DNA of 64,000 bases from Neisseria uirgultaei (GCF_962719845.1 NZ_CAUIYF010000010.1:10137-74136); one strand, 5' to 3'; shown: positions 26,950 through 39,462, counted from the stretch's first letter. The notes: generated by a model from the letters alone, not told the origin. Translations and numbers: made by a program.

Positions 26950-27951
26950 ATGATGTCCATGAAACAAAAAATCTTCGTCCTCTACACAGGCGGCACCATA
27001 GGCATGACCCAAAGCAGCGAAGGCCTGCGCCCCGATACCGCACTGGTCAGCCAGGCCCTTTCCCCCTTTTCAGACGGCCTCGATTTCGAGTGGCACGTCT
27101 GCAATCCCTTGATTGATTCCTCCTCCGTCACCCTGCAACACTGGCGCGGTTGGCTGGACATCATTGCCGCCAAACTCCCTTCATGCGACGGCATCCTGAT
27201 ACTGCACGGCACGGACAGCATGGCGTACACCGCCAACCTCCTCTCGCTCGCCCTGCAAGGCTTGGGCAAGCCGATTGTCCTGACTGGTTCCCAATGGCCT
27301 TACGCCGCCGAAAACAGCGATGCCCCGCGCAACCTTTCCACCGCCGTTGCCGCTTTCAGCCTCAAGCTCAAACAAACCGTCATCGCGTTTGACGGCAAAC
27401 TGTATCCCGCCGTCGGCAGCAGCAAAGTCAGCACCGAAACCGCCGCAGGCTTCGACAATCCGCATTTCGGCGCGCTTGCCGAATGGGACGAAACCCGGGG
27501 TTGGCACAATCTCCGTATTCCGTCCCAAGACGCAGCAGCCGTTTCAGACGGCCTCAAAATCCGCTATCCCGATCCTCAGGCAAAAATCGCCGTCCGCACG
27601 CTTATCCCCGGCTTTGCCGTCCAAGAACTTGCCGACGGACTCGGACAGCTTTCCGCCCAAGCCCTTATCCTGCAAAGCTACGGACACGGCAACACGCCCG
27701 CAGACGAAGGTTTTATCCGCGCCGTGCAAGATTTTACGCAGCAAGGCAAATTGTTGCTCAACATCAGCCAAGTCCGACAAGGCAGAACTGCCGCCGTTTA
27801 CGCGCAAGGCAATGCGTTCCGCAACTCGGGCATCATCAACGGCGGCAAATGCAACCTCGAAACCGCCGCCGCGCTTATGACCCTCGCCGTATCGCAAGGC
27901 TGGGGTAAGGAAGATGTTTACAAAGAATTGGTAAGACTAAAGTTAGTGTGA
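26950..27951 (+). CDS. ansA: L-asparaginase type I (cytoplasmic)
   Basis: The 333-residue enzyme hydrolyses L-asparagine. The first catalytic threonine lies in YTGGTIGM (near residue 16), the second in HGTDSMAYTA (near residue 85), and the lysine-containing block follows. The length fits type I asparaginases, with no signal peptide. Three ATGs (26950, 26953 and 26959) are possible; none has a strong ribosome site. Two in-frame DUS encode SDGL. It lies 7 bases upstream of tatD, probably in one operon. Confidence 0.9.
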   Translation: MMSMKQKIFVLYTGGTIGMTQSSEGLRPDTALVSQALSPFSDGLDFEWHVCNPLIDSSSVTLQHWRGWLDIIAAKLPSCDGILILHGTDSMAYTANLLSLALQGLGKPIVLTGSQWPYAAENSDAPRNLSTAVAAFSLKLKQTVIAFDGKLYPAVGSSKVSTETAAGFDNPHFGALAEWDETRGWHNLRIPSQDAAAVSDGLKIRYPDPQAKIAVRTLIPGFAVQELADGLGQLSAQALILQSYGHGNTPADEGFIRAVQDFTQQGKLLLNISQVRQGRTAAVYAQGNAFRNSGIINGGKCNLETAAALMTLAVSQGWGKEDVYKELVRLKLV

Positions 27952-27958
27952 AATCGAA

Positions 27959-28726
27959 ATGAACTTCACCGATACCCATTGCCACCTTGCCGATCCCGCC
28001 TTACGCGAAAACCTGACGCACGTTTTGACCGCAGCACGGGAGGCTGGAGTAGGGCGGTTTATCGTTCCCGCGACGCGCCCGCAGGATTGGCAAAGCGTGG
28101 CGGAACTGTCGGAAATGCCGTCCGAACACGGTATCCGGGTTGCCTTCGGTATCCATCCTTGGTTTTCAGACGGCATTGAGGAACAGGATTTTGCCGGTTT
28201 GGAAGCCGTATTGGCGCGTTACCCCCGAGCGTGGGTCGGCGAAATCGGTTTGGATTTTTACGGCAAAACCCAAACGCCGCCACAGCGCGAACGGCAAATC
28301 CAAGTCTTCAGCCGCCAGCTTGAAATCGCGCAAACCCTGCGTCGGCGCGTGATTATCCATAATCTCAAAGCCACTGCCGACATCGCCGCCGCCGTCAGAC
28401 AGACAGGTTTTTCCTGTGGCGGCATCGTCCACGCCTTTTCGGGCAGCATTGAAGAAGCGCGCGTGTTGGTCGGGCTCGGTTTCAAAATCGGCATCGGTTC
28501 GCTGCTGCTCAATCCGAACGCGCGTAAAGTGCGCGATACGCTTAAAGCCTTGAACGACGGGGATTTCGTATTGGAAACGGATAGCCCGTTTATGCTGAAA
28601 AAGGAGATTAATACGCCTGTCAATATTCCGAGTATTGCAAAGATTGCTGCGGAAATCCGCGGAACCTGTGTAGAAGAGGTTGCCAAGGTAACGGAGCGCA
28701 ATGCCGATGCCCTGTTGGGACGGTAG
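27959..28726 (+). CDS. tatD: TatD-family metal-dependent deoxyribonuclease
   Basis: The 255-residue TIM-barrel hydrolase shows the metal ligands in DTHCHLAD (residues 5-12), GIHPW, the GEIGLDFYG glutamate, HNLKA and ETDSPF. TatD proteins are 3'-5' exonucleases or D-aminoacyl-tRNA deacylase-like hydrolases. An in-frame DUS gives SDGIEE and a DUS-like variant gives MPSEHG. It follows ansA closely. Confidence 0.9.
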   Translation: MNFTDTHCHLADPALRENLTHVLTAAREAGVGRFIVPATRPQDWQSVAELSEMPSEHGIRVAFGIHPWFSDGIEEQDFAGLEAVLARYPRAWVGEIGLDFYGKTQTPPQRERQIQVFSRQLEIAQTLRRRVIIHNLKATADIAAAVRQTGFSCGGIVHAFSGSIEEARVLVGLGFKIGIGSLLLNPNARKVRDTLKALNDGDFVLETDSPFMLKKEINTPVNIPSIAKIAAEIRGTCVEEVAKVTERNADALLGR

Positions 28727-28830
28727 GTTATCCATCTAAGATTATCTTTTTGAATATCCGGAAAACCTATTATAATAATCCAGTGTTGATGCCGTCTGAA
28801 CATTCAGGCGGCGTTTGTTATGGAAGAATT

Positions 28831-29907
28831 ATGAAGACGTCTATCTTAGAAAAACTACAACAACTCAGCGACCGACTGGAAGAAGTCACCCACCTCCTCG
28901 GACAACCCGAAGCCACGTCCGACATGGACAACTACCGCAAACTCACGCGCGAACACGCCGAACTGACCCCCGTCGTCGAAGTATTCCAAAACTATCGGCT
29001 TGCCCAAAGCGACTTGGCGGATGCCGAAGAAATGCTGTCCGACCCCGAAATGAAAGACTTTGCCGCCGAAGAAATCGAAGCGGCAAAAGCCAAAATCAAC
29101 ACACTCGATACCGAACTGCAAAAACTGCTGCTGCCCAAAGATGCCGACGACGACAAAAACATCTTCATCGAAATACGCGCCGGAACGGGCGGCGACGAAG
29201 CCGCGCTGTTTGCCGGCGATTTGCTGCGTATGTACAGCCGCTACGCCGAACGCAACCGCTGGCAGGTCGAAATTGTGTCCGCCAACGAAAGCGAGTTGGG
29301 CGGTTATAAAGAAGTCATCGCCCGTATTGTCGGACTCGGTGCGTACAGCCGTCTGAAATTCGAATCGGGTGGCCACCGCGTACAGCGCGTCCCTGCAACC
29401 GAAAGCCAAGGCCGTATTCACACTTCAGCCTGTACCGTCGCCGTCATGCCTGAAGCGGACGAACTGGAAGACATCGAATTGAACCCCGCCGACTTGCGCA
29501 TCGACACCTTCCGCGCATCCGGCGCGGGCGGTCAGCACATCAACAAAACCGACTCCGCCGTCCGCATCACCCACCTGCCCACCGGCATGGTGGTCGAATG
29601 CCAAGACGGTCGCAGCCAACACGCCAACAAGGCGCAGGCGATGAAAGTCCTCGCCGCCCGCCTGAACGACGCGCAAAAACGCGAAGCCCAAGCCAAAGAA
29701 GCCGCCGAACGCAAATCCCTCATCGGCAGCGGCGACCGCAGCGAACGCATCCGCACCTACAACTATCCCCAAGGCAGGGTAACAGACCACCGCATCAACC
29801 TTACCCTGCACAAGCTGGATTTTGTCATGGACGGCGACTTGGAAGAAATCACCGATGCCCTGATTGCCGAGCATCAGGCGGAGCTTCTGGCGGCGATGGG
29901 CGATTGA
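28831..29907 (+). CDS. prfA: Peptide chain release factor 1
   Basis: The 358-residue protein recognises UAA and UAG. It has the GGQ motif in [17 protein letters not shown] and the RF1-type tripeptide PAT in [13 protein letters not shown] 28831 follows GGAAGA; a longer frame begins within the upstream DUS region and lacks family similarity. The preceding DUS and its partial inverse (about 28790-28812) lie in the leader. Confidence 0.97.
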   Translation: MKTSILEKLQQLSDRLEEVTHLLGQPEATSDMDNYRKLTREHAELTPVVEVFQNYRLAQSDLADAEEMLSDPEMKDFAAEEIEAAKAKINTLDTELQKLLLPKDADDDKNIFIEIRAGTGGDEAALFAGDLLRMYSRYAERNRWQVEIVSANESELGGYKEVIARIVGLGAYSRLKFESGGHRVQRVPATESQGRIHTSACTVAVMPEADELEDIELNPADLRIDTFRASGAGGQHINKTDSAVRITHLPTGMVVECQDGRSQHANKAQAMKVLAARLNDAQKREAQAKEAAERKSLIGSGDRSERIRTYNYPQGRVTDHRINLTLHKLDFVMDGDLEEITDALIAEHQAELLAAMGD

Positions 29908-29928
29908 GTTTTGTGTTTTGAAATGGAA

Positions 29929-29960
29929 ATGCCGTCTGAAATCCAAGTTTCAGACGGCAT
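29929..29960. terminator. Inverted-DUS terminator after prfA
   Basis: A 12-base inverted AT-DUS pair with an 8-base loop lies 21 bases past prfA and is followed by a short T run. Confidence 0.75.
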
Positions 29961-30071
29961 TTTGCGTCTGCCGTGCCATGCAATCAATTTTAATCCGCCA
30001 TATTCTACTGATTTGTTTGAATTCAGTGTATTATGCCGTTTCTCAACCATAGGCGACAACTGGACATATTG

Positions 30072-31070
30072 ATGAAGATTGCGATTTACGGTACGAAAAG
30101 CTATGACCGCGAACATTTTACCCGCGCCAACCGGCATTTCGGCTTCGAGCTGGAGTTTTTTGATTTTATGCTGGATGTAAAAACGGCGAAAATGGCGGAA
30201 GGCGCGGAGGCGGTCTGTATTTTTGTGAACGACGACGGCAGCCGGCCCGTGTTGGAAAAATTGGCGCAAATTGGCGTGAAAACTGTGGCGTTGCGTTGTG
30301 CCGGCTTCAATAATGTGGATTTGAAGGCGGCTGAAGAATTGGGCTTGAAAGTCGTGCGCGTTCCCGCCTATTCGCCCGAATCGGTTGCAGAACATACCGT
30401 GGGGCTGATGCTGACCTTGAACCGCCATATCCACAAAGCCTACCAGCGTACCCGCGATGCCAATTTTTCTTTGGAAGGGCTGACCGGTTTCAATATGTAT
30501 GGCAAAACGGCGGGCGTTATCGGCACGGGGAAAATCGGTATCGCAACGATGCGGATTTTAAAGGGTTTCGGTATGAACCTGCTGGCTTATGATCCGTTTT
30601 GCAACCCCGAAGTGGAAAAACTCGGCGGCAGGTATGTGGATTTGGACGAGCTGTATGCCCGGTCGGACATCATCACGCTGCATTGCCCCGCCACGCCGGA
30701 AAACCACTATATGCTGAACGAAGCGGCGTTCGACAAAATGAAAGACGGTGTGATGATTATCAACACCAGCCGTGGCGGCCTGATTGACAGTGCCGCCGCC
30801 ATTGAGGCGTTGAAACGCCGGAAAATCGGCGCATTGGGCATGGATGTGTACGAGAACGAGCGCGAGCTGTTTTTTGAAGACAAATCCAACGATGTGATTA
30901 CCGACGACGTGTTCCGCCGACTGTCGTCCTGCCATAACGTGCTGTTTACCGGACATCAGGCGTTTTTGACGGAAGAGGCGTTGGGTAATATTTCGGAAGT
31001 TACGCTGTCCAATATCCGCGAGGTCGGACAGACCGGAGATTGCGGCAATGCGGTTTGTGCCGACGGTTGA
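30072..31070 (+). CDS. ldhA: D-lactate dehydrogenase (NAD-dependent, fermentative)
   Basis: The 332-residue D-2-hydroxyacid dehydrogenase has the NAD motif GVIGTGKIG (about residues 149-157), the catalytic arginine in NTSRGGLID, the glutamate in DVYENE and the histidine in TGHQAFLTEEAL. It reduces pyruvate to D-lactate in the cytoplasm. ATG 30072 is chosen for family fit; an upstream ATG at 30033 adds 13 residues with no similarity. Confidence 0.93.
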   Translation: MKIAIYGTKSYDREHFTRANRHFGFELEFFDFMLDVKTAKMAEGAEAVCIFVNDDGSRPVLEKLAQIGVKTVALRCAGFNNVDLKAAEELGLKVVRVPAYSPESVAEHTVGLMLTLNRHIHKAYQRTRDANFSLEGLTGFNMYGKTAGVIGTGKIGIATMRILKGFGMNLLAYDPFCNPEVEKLGGRYVDLDELYARSDIITLHCPATPENHYMLNEAAFDKMKDGVMIINTSRGGLIDSAAAIEALKRRKIGALGMDVYENERELFFEDKSNDVITDDVFRRLSSCHNVLFTGHQAFLTEEALGNISEVTLSNIREVGQTGDCGNAVCADG

Positions 31071-31093
31071 CGTGTTTTAAGAGTTTAAAGGAA

Positions 31094-31123
31094 ATGCCGT
31101 CTGAAACAGGTTTCAGACGGCAT
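31094..31123. terminator. Bidirectional inverted-DUS terminator between ldhA and serS
   Basis: A 12-base inverted AT-DUS pair with a 6-base loop lies between two convergent genes and probably ends both transcripts. Confidence 0.8.
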
Positions 31124-31147
31124 TTGACGTTCAGGCAGCCTGCAAAC

Positions 31148-32458
<1,311 letters not shown>

Positions 32459-32609
32459 TTAATTTGAAACGTATTATTGTAAACCAAATTTAAGATATTT
32501 TCCCAAATCCCCCCGTGTTTCGGCACGCGTACCACCATGCCGTCTGATTTGTCAAAACCGCCTGATTTGTGGGAAAATCGCACGATTGAATTTAACGGAG
32601 GGCGACACC

Positions 32610-33131
32610 GTGTTGGACAGGGAAGGCTATCGCCCCAATGTCGGTATCATCTTAATCAACAACCGCAACGAAGTCTTTTGGGGCAAGCGTGTGCGCGAAC
32701 ATTCTTGGCAGTTTCCGCAAGGCGGCATCAAGCCGGGCGAAAGCCCCGAAACCGCGATGTACCGCGAGCTGTACGAAGAAGTCGGACTTATGCCGCAACA
32801 CGTCAAAATCGTCGGGCGGACGCGCGACTGGCTGCGTTACGACGTGCCGAACAACTGGGTACGCCGCGAATGGCGCGGATCCTATCGCGGACAAAAACAG
32901 ATTTGGTATCTTTTGCGCCTGACCGGCCGGGATTGCGATGTCAACCTGCGCGCCACCCGCCACCCCGAATTTGACGGCTGGCGTTGGCACCAATATTGGG
33001 CGCCCGTTGACGAAGTGATTGATTTCAAACGCGACGTTTATTTGGGGGCGTTGAAAGAACTCTCCCGCTTCCTGCGCGGTATGGAAAGTTATGAAGACTT
33101 TGCCGCCCGCCAACCTTCCGGCAACCGGTAA
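32610..33131 (+). CDS. rppH: RNA pyrophosphohydrolase (Nudix)
   Basis: The 173-residue Nudix enzyme removes pyrophosphate from 5'-triphosphate mRNA and so starts decay. The N-terminus [15 protein letters not shown] is characteristic, and the Nudix box (G-x5-E-x7-REUxEExGL) begins at [10 protein letters not shown]. The start is GTG 32610, with GGAGG 8 bases upstream. An in-frame TTG at 32586 has no ribosome site. It is divergent from serS. Confidence 0.95.
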   Translation: MLDREGYRPNVGIILINNRNEVFWGKRVREHSWQFPQGGIKPGESPETAMYRELYEEVGLMPQHVKIVGRTRDWLRYDVPNNWVRREWRGSYRGQKQIWYLLRLTGRDCDVNLRATRHPEFDGWRWHQYWAPVDEVIDFKRDVYLGALKELSRFLRGMESYEDFAARQPSGNR

Positions 33132-33143
33132 AACAACGGAACG

Positions 33144-33177
33144 CAACGCTTTCAGGCCGTCTGAAAGCGTTGTTTTT
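33144..33177 (+). terminator. Rho-independent terminator after rppH
   Basis: A 12-base perfect stem (CAACGCTTTCAG / CTGAAAGCGTTG) has the loop GCCGT and a five-T tail. It contains an AG-type DUS. It lies between rppH and parE. Confidence 0.85.
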
Positions 33178-33197
33178 CTTACTTTCAGATTATTCCT

Positions 33198-35183
33198 ATG
33201 GCTAAAAACAACCAATACAGCGAATCCAGCATCACCGTCCTCAAAGGCTTGGAGCCGGTTAAAGAGCGTCCCGGTATGTACACCCGCACCGACAGCCCGA
33301 CCCACATCTGCCAAGAAGTCATCGACAACGCGGCGGACGAGGCATTGGGCGGTTTCGCCACGGCAATCGACGTGCAAATTCATGAAGACGGTTCGCTTTC
33401 CGTGCGCGACAACGGGCGCGGTATTCCCGTCGGCCTGCACCCTGAAGAAGGCGTACCAGTGGTCGAACTCGTGTTCACCCGTCTGCACGCGGGCGGCAAG
33501 TTCAACAAAAAAGACGGCGGCAGCGCGTATGCCTTTTCAGGCGGCCTGCACGGCGTGGGCGTGTCCGTGACCAACGCGCTTTCCACCCGACTTGAAGTCA
33601 GCGTCAAACGAGACGGCAAAGTCCACCGCATCGTGTTTGCCGGCGGCGATGTGGTCGAACCCTTGGCGGAAGTGGGCAAATGCGCCGTCAAAGACAGCGG
33701 CACTGAAGTACGCGTTTGGCCGGACGGAAAATATTTTGAAAGCCCGAATTACAGCATTCCCGAACTCGAACGCCTGCTGCGCGCCAAAGCCGTGCTGCTG
33801 CCGGGCGTGCGTGTTTCCCTAACCCGTCCGATCAAAGGCGGAGACGAAGCGCACACCCAAACTTGGCACTACCCCGACGGTCTGAAAAGCTATCTGACCG
33901 ACCTGATTGCCGACGCGCAGGAAGCCGTGCCTATCTTCTCTTGCGAAAACTACATTTCAGACGGCCACAACGGCGATTTCAGCATCGGCGAAGGCGCCGC
34001 GTTTGCCCTGACTTGGCTGGAAGAAGGCTCGTGCGCCAACGAAAGCTATGTCAACCTGATCCCCACCCCGCTGGGCGGCACGCACGAAGCAGGTTTGAAA
34101 CAAGCCGTGTTCAACGCCGTCAACAACTTCATCAATCTGCACAACCTCTTGCCGCGCGGCGTGAAAGTGCAAAGCGACGATGTGTTCGGCAAAACCGCTT
34201 TCGTCCTCTCCGCCCGCGTCCTCGACCCGCAGTTCCAAGGTCAGACCAAAGACAAGCTGACCAACCGCGACGCGTTGAAACTCGTTGCCGCCGTATCGGG
34301 CGACCCTTTGGAATTGTGGCTGAACCAAAACGTGGATTTCGGTAAAAAAATCGCCGAACTCGCCATCCGTCAGGCACAAGCGCGGATGCGTTCGGTTAAA
34401 AAGATTGAAAAGAAAAAAGGCAGCGGCGTCGCTGTCCTGCCCGGCAAACTGACCGATTGCGAAAGCGAAGACATCCGCGAAAACGAACTCTTCCTCGTCG
34501 AAGGCGATTCCGCCGGCGGTTCCGCCAAACTTGCCCGCGACAAAGCCACGCAGGCCATCCTGCCACTGCGCGGCAAAGTGCTCAACAGTTTTGAAGTCCA
34601 TCCCGACCAACTCTTCGGCAACGCCGAAATCCATGATATTTCCGTCGCCATCGGCGTCGATCCGCACGGCATCAACGACAATCCCGATTTAAGCGGCCTG
34701 CGCTACGGCAAAATCGCCATCTTGTCCGATGCCGACGTGGACGGTTCGCATATTCAGGTTTTGCTGTTGACCCTGTTCTACCGCCACTTCCCCAAACTGG
34801 TCGCCGACGGACACATCTACGTTGCCCAGCCGCCGCTGTTCCGCGTCGATGTCAACGCACAAGGCAAGAGCAAACCCGCCCGCAAATTCTATGCCCTCGA
34901 TCAAAACGAACTTGACGGCATTTTAGAGCGGCTGCAAAAAGAAGGCGTCAAAGAAACCGCCTATTCCATCAGCCGCTTCAAAGGTTTGGGCGAGATGAAC
35001 CCCGACCAGCTCAAAGACACCACCATGCACCCCGACACCCGCCGCCTGTTGCAGGTGCAAATCCCCGAAGGCGCGGATGACGAAACACGCGACATCTTCG
35101 TCAAACTGATGGGCAAAGGCGAAGCCGCCGCCCGCCGCGCCTGGATGGAACGCGAAGGCGATACGGCGGAACTCGATATTTGA
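33198..35183 (+). CDS. parE: DNA topoisomerase IV subunit B
   Basis: The 661-residue GHKL ATPase has the ATP site in EVIDNAADEALGG and DNGRGIPVG, and FSGGLHGVGVSVTNALS for the lid. The TOPRIM residues are in LVEGDSAGGSAKLARD, PLRGKVLNSFE and DADVDGSHIQVLLL. With ParC it decatenates chromosomes. The length matches ParE, not GyrB (about 800). An in-frame DUS encodes ISDGHN. Confidence 0.95.
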   Translation: MAKNNQYSESSITVLKGLEPVKERPGMYTRTDSPTHICQEVIDNAADEALGGFATAIDVQIHEDGSLSVRDNGRGIPVGLHPEEGVPVVELVFTRLHAGGKFNKKDGGSAYAFSGGLHGVGVSVTNALSTRLEVSVKRDGKVHRIVFAGGDVVEPLAEVGKCAVKDSGTEVRVWPDGKYFESPNYSIPELERLLRAKAVLLPGVRVSLTRPIKGGDEAHTQTWHYPDGLKSYLTDLIADAQEAVPIFSCENYISDGHNGDFSIGEGAAFALTWLEEGSCANESYVNLIPTPLGGTHEAGLKQAVFNAVNNFINLHNLLPRGVKVQSDDVFGKTAFVLSARVLDPQFQGQTKDKLTNRDALKLVAAVSGDPLELWLNQNVDFGKKIAELAIRQAQARMRSVKKIEKKKGSGVAVLPGKLTDCESEDIRENELFLVEGDSAGGSAKLARDKATQAILPLRGKVLNSFEVHPDQLFGNAEIHDISVAIGVDPHGINDNPDLSGLRYGKIAILSDADVDGSHIQVLLLTLFYRHFPKLVADGHIYVAQPPLFRVDVNAQGKSKPARKFYALDQNELDGILERLQKEGVKETAYSISRFKGLGEMNPDQLKDTTMHPDTRRLLQVQIPEGADDETRDIFVKLMGKGEAAARRAWMEREGDTAELDI

Positions 35184-35207
35184 ACCGTGATTGCCGCATA
35201 CGAAAAA

Positions 35208-35243
35208 ATGCCGTCTGAAACCGAATCGGTTTTCAGACGGCAT
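35208..35243. terminator. Bidirectional inverted-DUS terminator between parE and proQ
   Basis: The inverted AT-DUS pair is extended by ACCGA/TCGGT to a stem of about 16 bases between two convergent genes. Confidence 0.8.
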
Positions 35244-35256
35244 TTCGTTTGGGGAT

Positions 35257-35682
35257 TTATTCTGCTGCGGAAGATTCGGCTGCTTCGGCTTCAACAGACG
35301 GCGTTTCGGCGGCAGCTTGGGCGGACTGCTGTTGCAAAGCCTGCTGCACGAAAGGATGGTTTTGCGCGATTGCCTGTTCTTCGGGGGTAACTTCGCCTTT
35401 GAAACGGTTGTTCAAATCGAAACGTTTGCCGCCGCGCGCCAAGGCTTTCAGATAACGCGGACGGCGGCAGTGGTTGGCGAGGACGCGTGCAATCAGTGCG
35501 GAATCGTATTGCGGCAAAGCGGCAATCAAATCCTGATCGATGCCGAGCGCCAACGGTTTGAAGCGTTTGAATACATCGTATTTGCTGTAGATGTGGTCGG
35601 CGATCATTTCGGTCTGTTTCTTTTTGCTCATAGTTTGGACGGCGGATTTCAGTGCCGCACCCAAAGCGGTTTCTTGTGTCAT
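35257..35682 (-). CDS. proQ: ProQ/FinO-domain RNA chaperone
   Basis: The 141-residue protein is almost all FinO/ProQ domain (about residues 1-115, with the YSKYDVFKRFKPLALGI start and the HCRRPRYLKALARGG basic face). It ends in a short Gln/Ala/Glu-rich tail and lacks the C-terminal Tudor-like domain of E. coli ProQ. Meningococcal ProQ is known to bind many sRNAs and mRNA 3' ends. Confidence 0.93.
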   Translation of the reverse strand: MTQETALGAALKSAVQTMSKKKQTEMIADHIYSKYDVFKRFKPLALGIDQDLIAALPQYDSALIARVLANHCRRPRYLKALARGGKRFDLNNRFKGEVTPEEQAIAQNHPFVQQALQQQSAQAAAETPSVEAEAAESSAAE

Positions 35683-35773
35683 GTCGGTTGTGTTCCTCTA
35701 AACAGAACCGTGCGTCAAGGCTGCACGGCAATGCTTGGTATTCTATTATAAAGTCTGTGTTTTGGCTAAATTT

Positions 35774-36874
35774 TTATTTGTTTGAAAGGGTAATGTCGGG
35801 CGTATTAACCTGAACGTCGGCATTTTGCGCGCGATGGCGCAGGGCGTGGTCGATTAAAACCAAGGCGAGCATGGCTTTGGCAATCGGCGCGGCGCGCAAG
35901 CCGACGCAGGGATCGTGCCTGCCGTGGGTGGCGAGTTCGACGGGGTTGCCGTAAATGTCGATGCTTCGGCGCGGAGTGGCGATGGAGCTGGTGGGTTTGA
36001 TGGCGATATTGACGCAGATGTCTTGCCCCGTGCTGATGCCGCCGAGGATGCCGCCCGAATGGTTGGACAGGAAGCCTTGCGGGGTCAGTTCGTCGCCGTG
36101 TTCGCTGCCGCGTTGCGTTACGCTGTCAAAACCTGCGCCGATTTCCACGCCTTTGACGGCGTTGATGCCCATCATCGCGTAGGCGATTTCGGCATCGAGG
36201 CGGTCAAAAACGGGTTCGCCCAAGCCGACAGGGACGTTGGCCGCTTCGATATGCAGTTTCGCGCCGACGGAATCCAAGGATTTGCGCACGCCGTCCATAT
36301 AGTTTTCCAGCTCGGCGATTTGGCTTTGGTTGGCGGCAAAAAAAGGATTTTGGGAAATATATTCGCAGCCTTCAAACCGGATTTCTTTTTCGCCAACTTG
36401 GGTAACGTAGGCGGTGATTTCCGTGCCGAATTTTTCTTTCAGCCATTTTTTGGCGACGGCTCCGGCGGCAACGCGGGCGGCGGTTTCGCGGGCGGAACTC
36501 CTACCGCCGCCCCGGTAGTCGCGCGTGCCGTATTTGTGCCAGTAGGTATAGTCGGCATGGCCGGGGCGGAAGCTGGTGGCGATGTTGCCGTAGTCTTTGC
36601 TGCGTTGGTCGGTATTGCGGATTAAGAGGGCGATGGGTGTGCCGGTGGTTTTGCCTTCGAATACGCCAGAGAGGATTTCGACTTGGTCGGCTTCGCGGCG
36701 TTGGGTAACGTGGCGGCTGGTGCCGGGTTTGCGCCGGTCGAGGTCGGCTTGGATGTCTGATTCGGTCAATGCCAGTCCGGGCGGGCAGCCGTCGATGATG
36801 CAGCCCAAACCCGCGCCGTGGCTTTCGCCGAAGGTGGTCACGGTGAAGAGTTGTCCGAAAGTGTTGCCTGCCAT
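35774..36874 (-). CDS. aroC: Chorismate synthase
   Basis: The 366-residue enzyme makes chorismate from EPSP with reduced FMN. Signatures are [18 protein letters not shown] near the N-terminus, the [19 protein letters not shown] segment and [23 protein letters not shown] C-terminal region (here [14 protein letters not shown]). Chorismate also leads to 4-hydroxybenzoate and so to the likely aryl-polyene starter. Confidence 0.96.
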   Translation of the reverse strand: MAGNTFGQLFTVTTFGESHGAGLGCIIDGCPPGLALTESDIQADLDRRKPGTSRHVTQRREADQVEILSGVFEGKTTGTPIALLIRNTDQRSKDYGNIATSFRPGHADYTYWHKYGTRDYRGGGRSSARETAARVAAGAVAKKWLKEKFGTEITAYVTQVGEKEIRFEGCEYISQNPFFAANQSQIAELENYMDGVRKSLDSVGAKLHIEAANVPVGLGEPVFDRLDAEIAYAMMGINAVKGVEIGAGFDSVTQRGSEHGDELTPQGFLSNHSGGILGGISTGQDICVNIAIKPTSSIATPRRSIDIYGNPVELATHGRHDPCVGLRAAPIAKAMLALVLIDHALRHRAQNADVQVNTPDITLSNK

Positions 36875-37020
36875 GATTTTTCCCTTTATCGGTATAGTGT
36901 GGAAAGATGGCGGATTTTAGCACAAAAGCCCGTCCGCCATTGAAGGGGAGGCAGTCAAAGAGTTTGCGTGCGGCGAGGAAAATCGGCTTATAATCCGATC
37001 TGATTTTTCAGGATAGCGAT

Positions 37021-38109
37021 ATGAGCGACTACACGCAGCAGCTTCAAGATAAAAAAGACCGCCTTAAAACCCTTTTTGCAGGTTTGGATTTCCCTGAGTG
37101 GGAAGTGTATGAATCCCCGGACAAACACTACCGTATGCGCGTCGAGTTCCGCATTTGGCATGAAGGCGGGGAAATGTTTTACGCCATGTTTGAAAAAGGG
37201 CAGAAAGCCAGCGGCGCAAGCATGATACGCTGCGACCGTTTTGAAGCGGCTTCCGAGGCCATCAACCGCCTCATGCCCGAGCTGATCGCCGCCGCCGCGC
37301 AATCCCCCGAACTCAAAAAACGCTGGTATGCCGTCGAATTCCTCTCCACGCTCAGCGGGGAAATGCTGGTTACTATGATTTACCACAAAAGGCTTGATGA
37401 TGAGTGGATACAGGCGGCACAAGAGCTGCAAGAACGGTTGGACATTGCCGTTATCGGGCGGAGCAGGGGGCAGAAAATCGTTTTAAAACAAGATTACGTA
37501 ACCGAAACCCTGCGCGTCGGCGACCGCGATTTCCACTACCGCCAAATCGAAGGCAGCTTTACCCAACCGAATGCTGCCGTGTGTCAAAAAATGCTTGAGT
37601 GGGCGTGCCGCGCGGCGGAAGGCTTGGGCGGCGACCTGCTCGAACTATATTGTGGAAACGGCAACTTTACGCTTCCTTTATCTGAAAAGTTTGAACGTGT
37701 TTTGGCAACCGAGATTTCCAAAACCTCCGTCAGCGCGGCGCAATGGAATATTGAGGCAAACGGGATAGGCAACATCAAAATCGCCCGTCTGTCTGCCGAA
37801 GAATTTACCGAAGCCTATACCGGCAAACGTGAGTTTACACGCCTTAAGGATGGCGGTATTGCTTTGACGGATTACGCATTTTCCACTATTTTCGTTGATC
37901 CGCCGCGTGCCGGTATCGATGAGGAAACTTTGAAGCTGGTGTCGCAGTTTGACAACATCATCTACATTTCCTGCAATCCCGAAACCCTGCGCGCCAATTT
38001 GGGCATCTTGGCGGAAACCCATACGGTCGAACGTGCCGCCCTGTTCGACCAATTCCCGTTTACGCACCATATTGAAAGCGGCGTACTGTTGAAAAAGAAA
38101 ATCCTTTGA
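37021..38109 (+). CDS. trmA: tRNA (uracil-54-C5)-methyltransferase
   Basis: The 362-residue TrmA has the SAM motif [23 protein letters not shown], and the catalytic Cys in [13 protein letters not shown]. It makes T54 in tRNAs. The gene follows the aroC promoter region on the other strand, with 146 bases between, and lies 19 bases before the aminotransferase gene. Confidence 0.95.
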   Translation: MSDYTQQLQDKKDRLKTLFAGLDFPEWEVYESPDKHYRMRVEFRIWHEGGEMFYAMFEKGQKASGASMIRCDRFEAASEAINRLMPELIAAAAQSPELKKRWYAVEFLSTLSGEMLVTMIYHKRLDDEWIQAAQELQERLDIAVIGRSRGQKIVLKQDYVTETLRVGDRDFHYRQIEGSFTQPNAAVCQKMLEWACRAAEGLGGDLLELYCGNGNFTLPLSEKFERVLATEISKTSVSAAQWNIEANGIGNIKIARLSAEEFTEAYTGKREFTRLKDGGIALTDYAFSTIFVDPPRAGIDEETLKLVSQFDNIIYISCNPETLRANLGILAETHTVERAALFDQFPFTHHIESGVLLKKKIL

Positions 38110-38128
38110 AAAGCAAAAGGTAAGGACT

Positions 38129-39322
38129 ATGTACCGACACATCGAATACTATCCCGGCGACCCGATTTTGAGTTTGGTCGAAACCTTCAAAAACGACCCG
38201 CGCCCCGAAAAAGTCAATTTGAGCATAGGCATTTATTTCAACGACGAAGGCAAAATGCCCGTATTGGAATCCGTAAACCGTGCCGAAACCGCCCGTGCCG
38301 CTACACCTGATCCGTCGCCCTACCTGCCGATGGAAGGTTTGAACACTTACCGCAGCGCGGTGCAACATTTATTGTTCGGAAAAGACAACCCCGCGCTCGC
38401 GCAAGGACGCATCGTTACCATACAGACTCTGGGCGGCTCAGGCGCGCTCAAAGTCGGGGCGGACTTCCTGCACCGCTGGTTCCCCGCAGCGCGCGCCTAC
38501 GTCAGCGACCCGACTTGGGACAACCATCGCGGCATTTTTGAAGGCGCCGGTTTCGAGGTTGGTACTTACCCATATTACGACCCTGCTGCCGTCGGCGTGA
38601 AATTCGACGAAATGACCGCATTTTTCAACACCCTTCCCGAAAACAGCGTCTTAATCCTGCATCCCTGCTGCCACAATCCGACCGGCGTGGATATGTCGGA
38701 ACAGCAATGGGACGAAGTGTTGCAAATCATCAAAACGCGCAAACTGATTCCGTTCATGGACATCGCCTACCAAGGATTCGGCGGCGATTTGGACAGCGAT
38801 GCCTACGCCATCCGCAAAGCGGTGGAAATGGAATTGCCCTTGTTCGTCAGCAATTCCTTCTCGAAAAACCTGTCGCTCTACGGCGAGCGCGTCGGCGGCC
38901 TGAGCGTGGTTTGCCCGAATAAAGAAGAAGCGGAATTGGTGTTCGGACAACTCAAATTTACCGTCCGCCGCATCTACTCCAGCCCGCCCGCGCACGGCGC
39001 GTATATCGCCGCCGACGTGATGAACAGCCCCGAACTTTACACCTTGTGGCAAAACGAAGTTTATATGATGCGCGACCGCATCTGTGCGATGCGGCAGAAA
39101 CTTTACGGTGTATTGACCGACCGAATCCCCGGCCGCGATTTCACTTATTTCATCAAACGGCGCGGCATGTTCAGTTACACAGGGTTGAGCGTAGAACAAG
39201 TCCGCAGGCTGCGCGACGAATTTGCCGTTTACCTGCTGGATTCCGGCAGGATGTGCGTCGCCGGGCTGAATACATCAAATATCGCCTATGTCGCCGATGC
39301 GTTTGCCGAAGTGTTGAAATAA
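38129..39322 (+). CDS. tyrB: Aromatic-amino-acid / aspartate aminotransferase
   Basis: The 397-residue PLP enzyme of fold type I has the lysine in [20 protein letters not shown], the [11 protein letters not shown] region and the C-terminal [12 protein letters not shown]. TyrB and AspC are close paralogues, so substrate preference is inferred. An AAGGTAAGGA site precedes the ATG. Confidence 0.9.
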   Translation: MYRHIEYYPGDPILSLVETFKNDPRPEKVNLSIGIYFNDEGKMPVLESVNRAETARAATPDPSPYLPMEGLNTYRSAVQHLLFGKDNPALAQGRIVTIQTLGGSGALKVGADFLHRWFPAARAYVSDPTWDNHRGIFEGAGFEVGTYPYYDPAAVGVKFDEMTAFFNTLPENSVLILHPCCHNPTGVDMSEQQWDEVLQIIKTRKLIPFMDIAYQGFGGDLDSDAYAIRKAVEMELPLFVSNSFSKNLSLYGERVGGLSVVCPNKEEAELVFGQLKFTVRRIYSSPPAHGAYIAADVMNSPELYTLWQNEVYMMRDRICAMRQKLYGVLTDRIPGRDFTYFIKRRGMFSYTGLSVEQVRRLRDEFAVYLLDSGRMCVAGLNTSNIAYVADAFAEVLK

Positions 39323-39341
39323 GAGTTTGAAGTAAGTCAAA

Positions 39342-39377
39342 AGGCCGTCTGAAAAGTATTTATCTTTCAGACGGCCT
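39342..39377. terminator. Inverted AG-DUS terminator after tyrB
   Basis: An inverted pair of the AG-type DUS (AGGCCGTCTGAA) with a 12-base loop lies between the aminotransferase and the tRNA gene. It could serve both strands. Confidence 0.75.
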
Positions 39378-39386
39378 CTTTATAAT

Positions 39387-39462
39387 TGGCGCACCCAACA
39401 GGGATCGAACCTGTGACCTCCAGCTTCGGAAACTGACACTCTTCCAACTGAGCTATGGGTGC
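39387..39462 (-). tRNA. tRNA-Arg (CCG anticodon)
   Basis: The 76-base gene has acceptor GCACCCA/TGGGTGC, an anticodon loop TTCCGAA (anticodon CCG, reading CGG), a T arm ACAGG/CCTGT and encoded CCA. Confidence 0.93.
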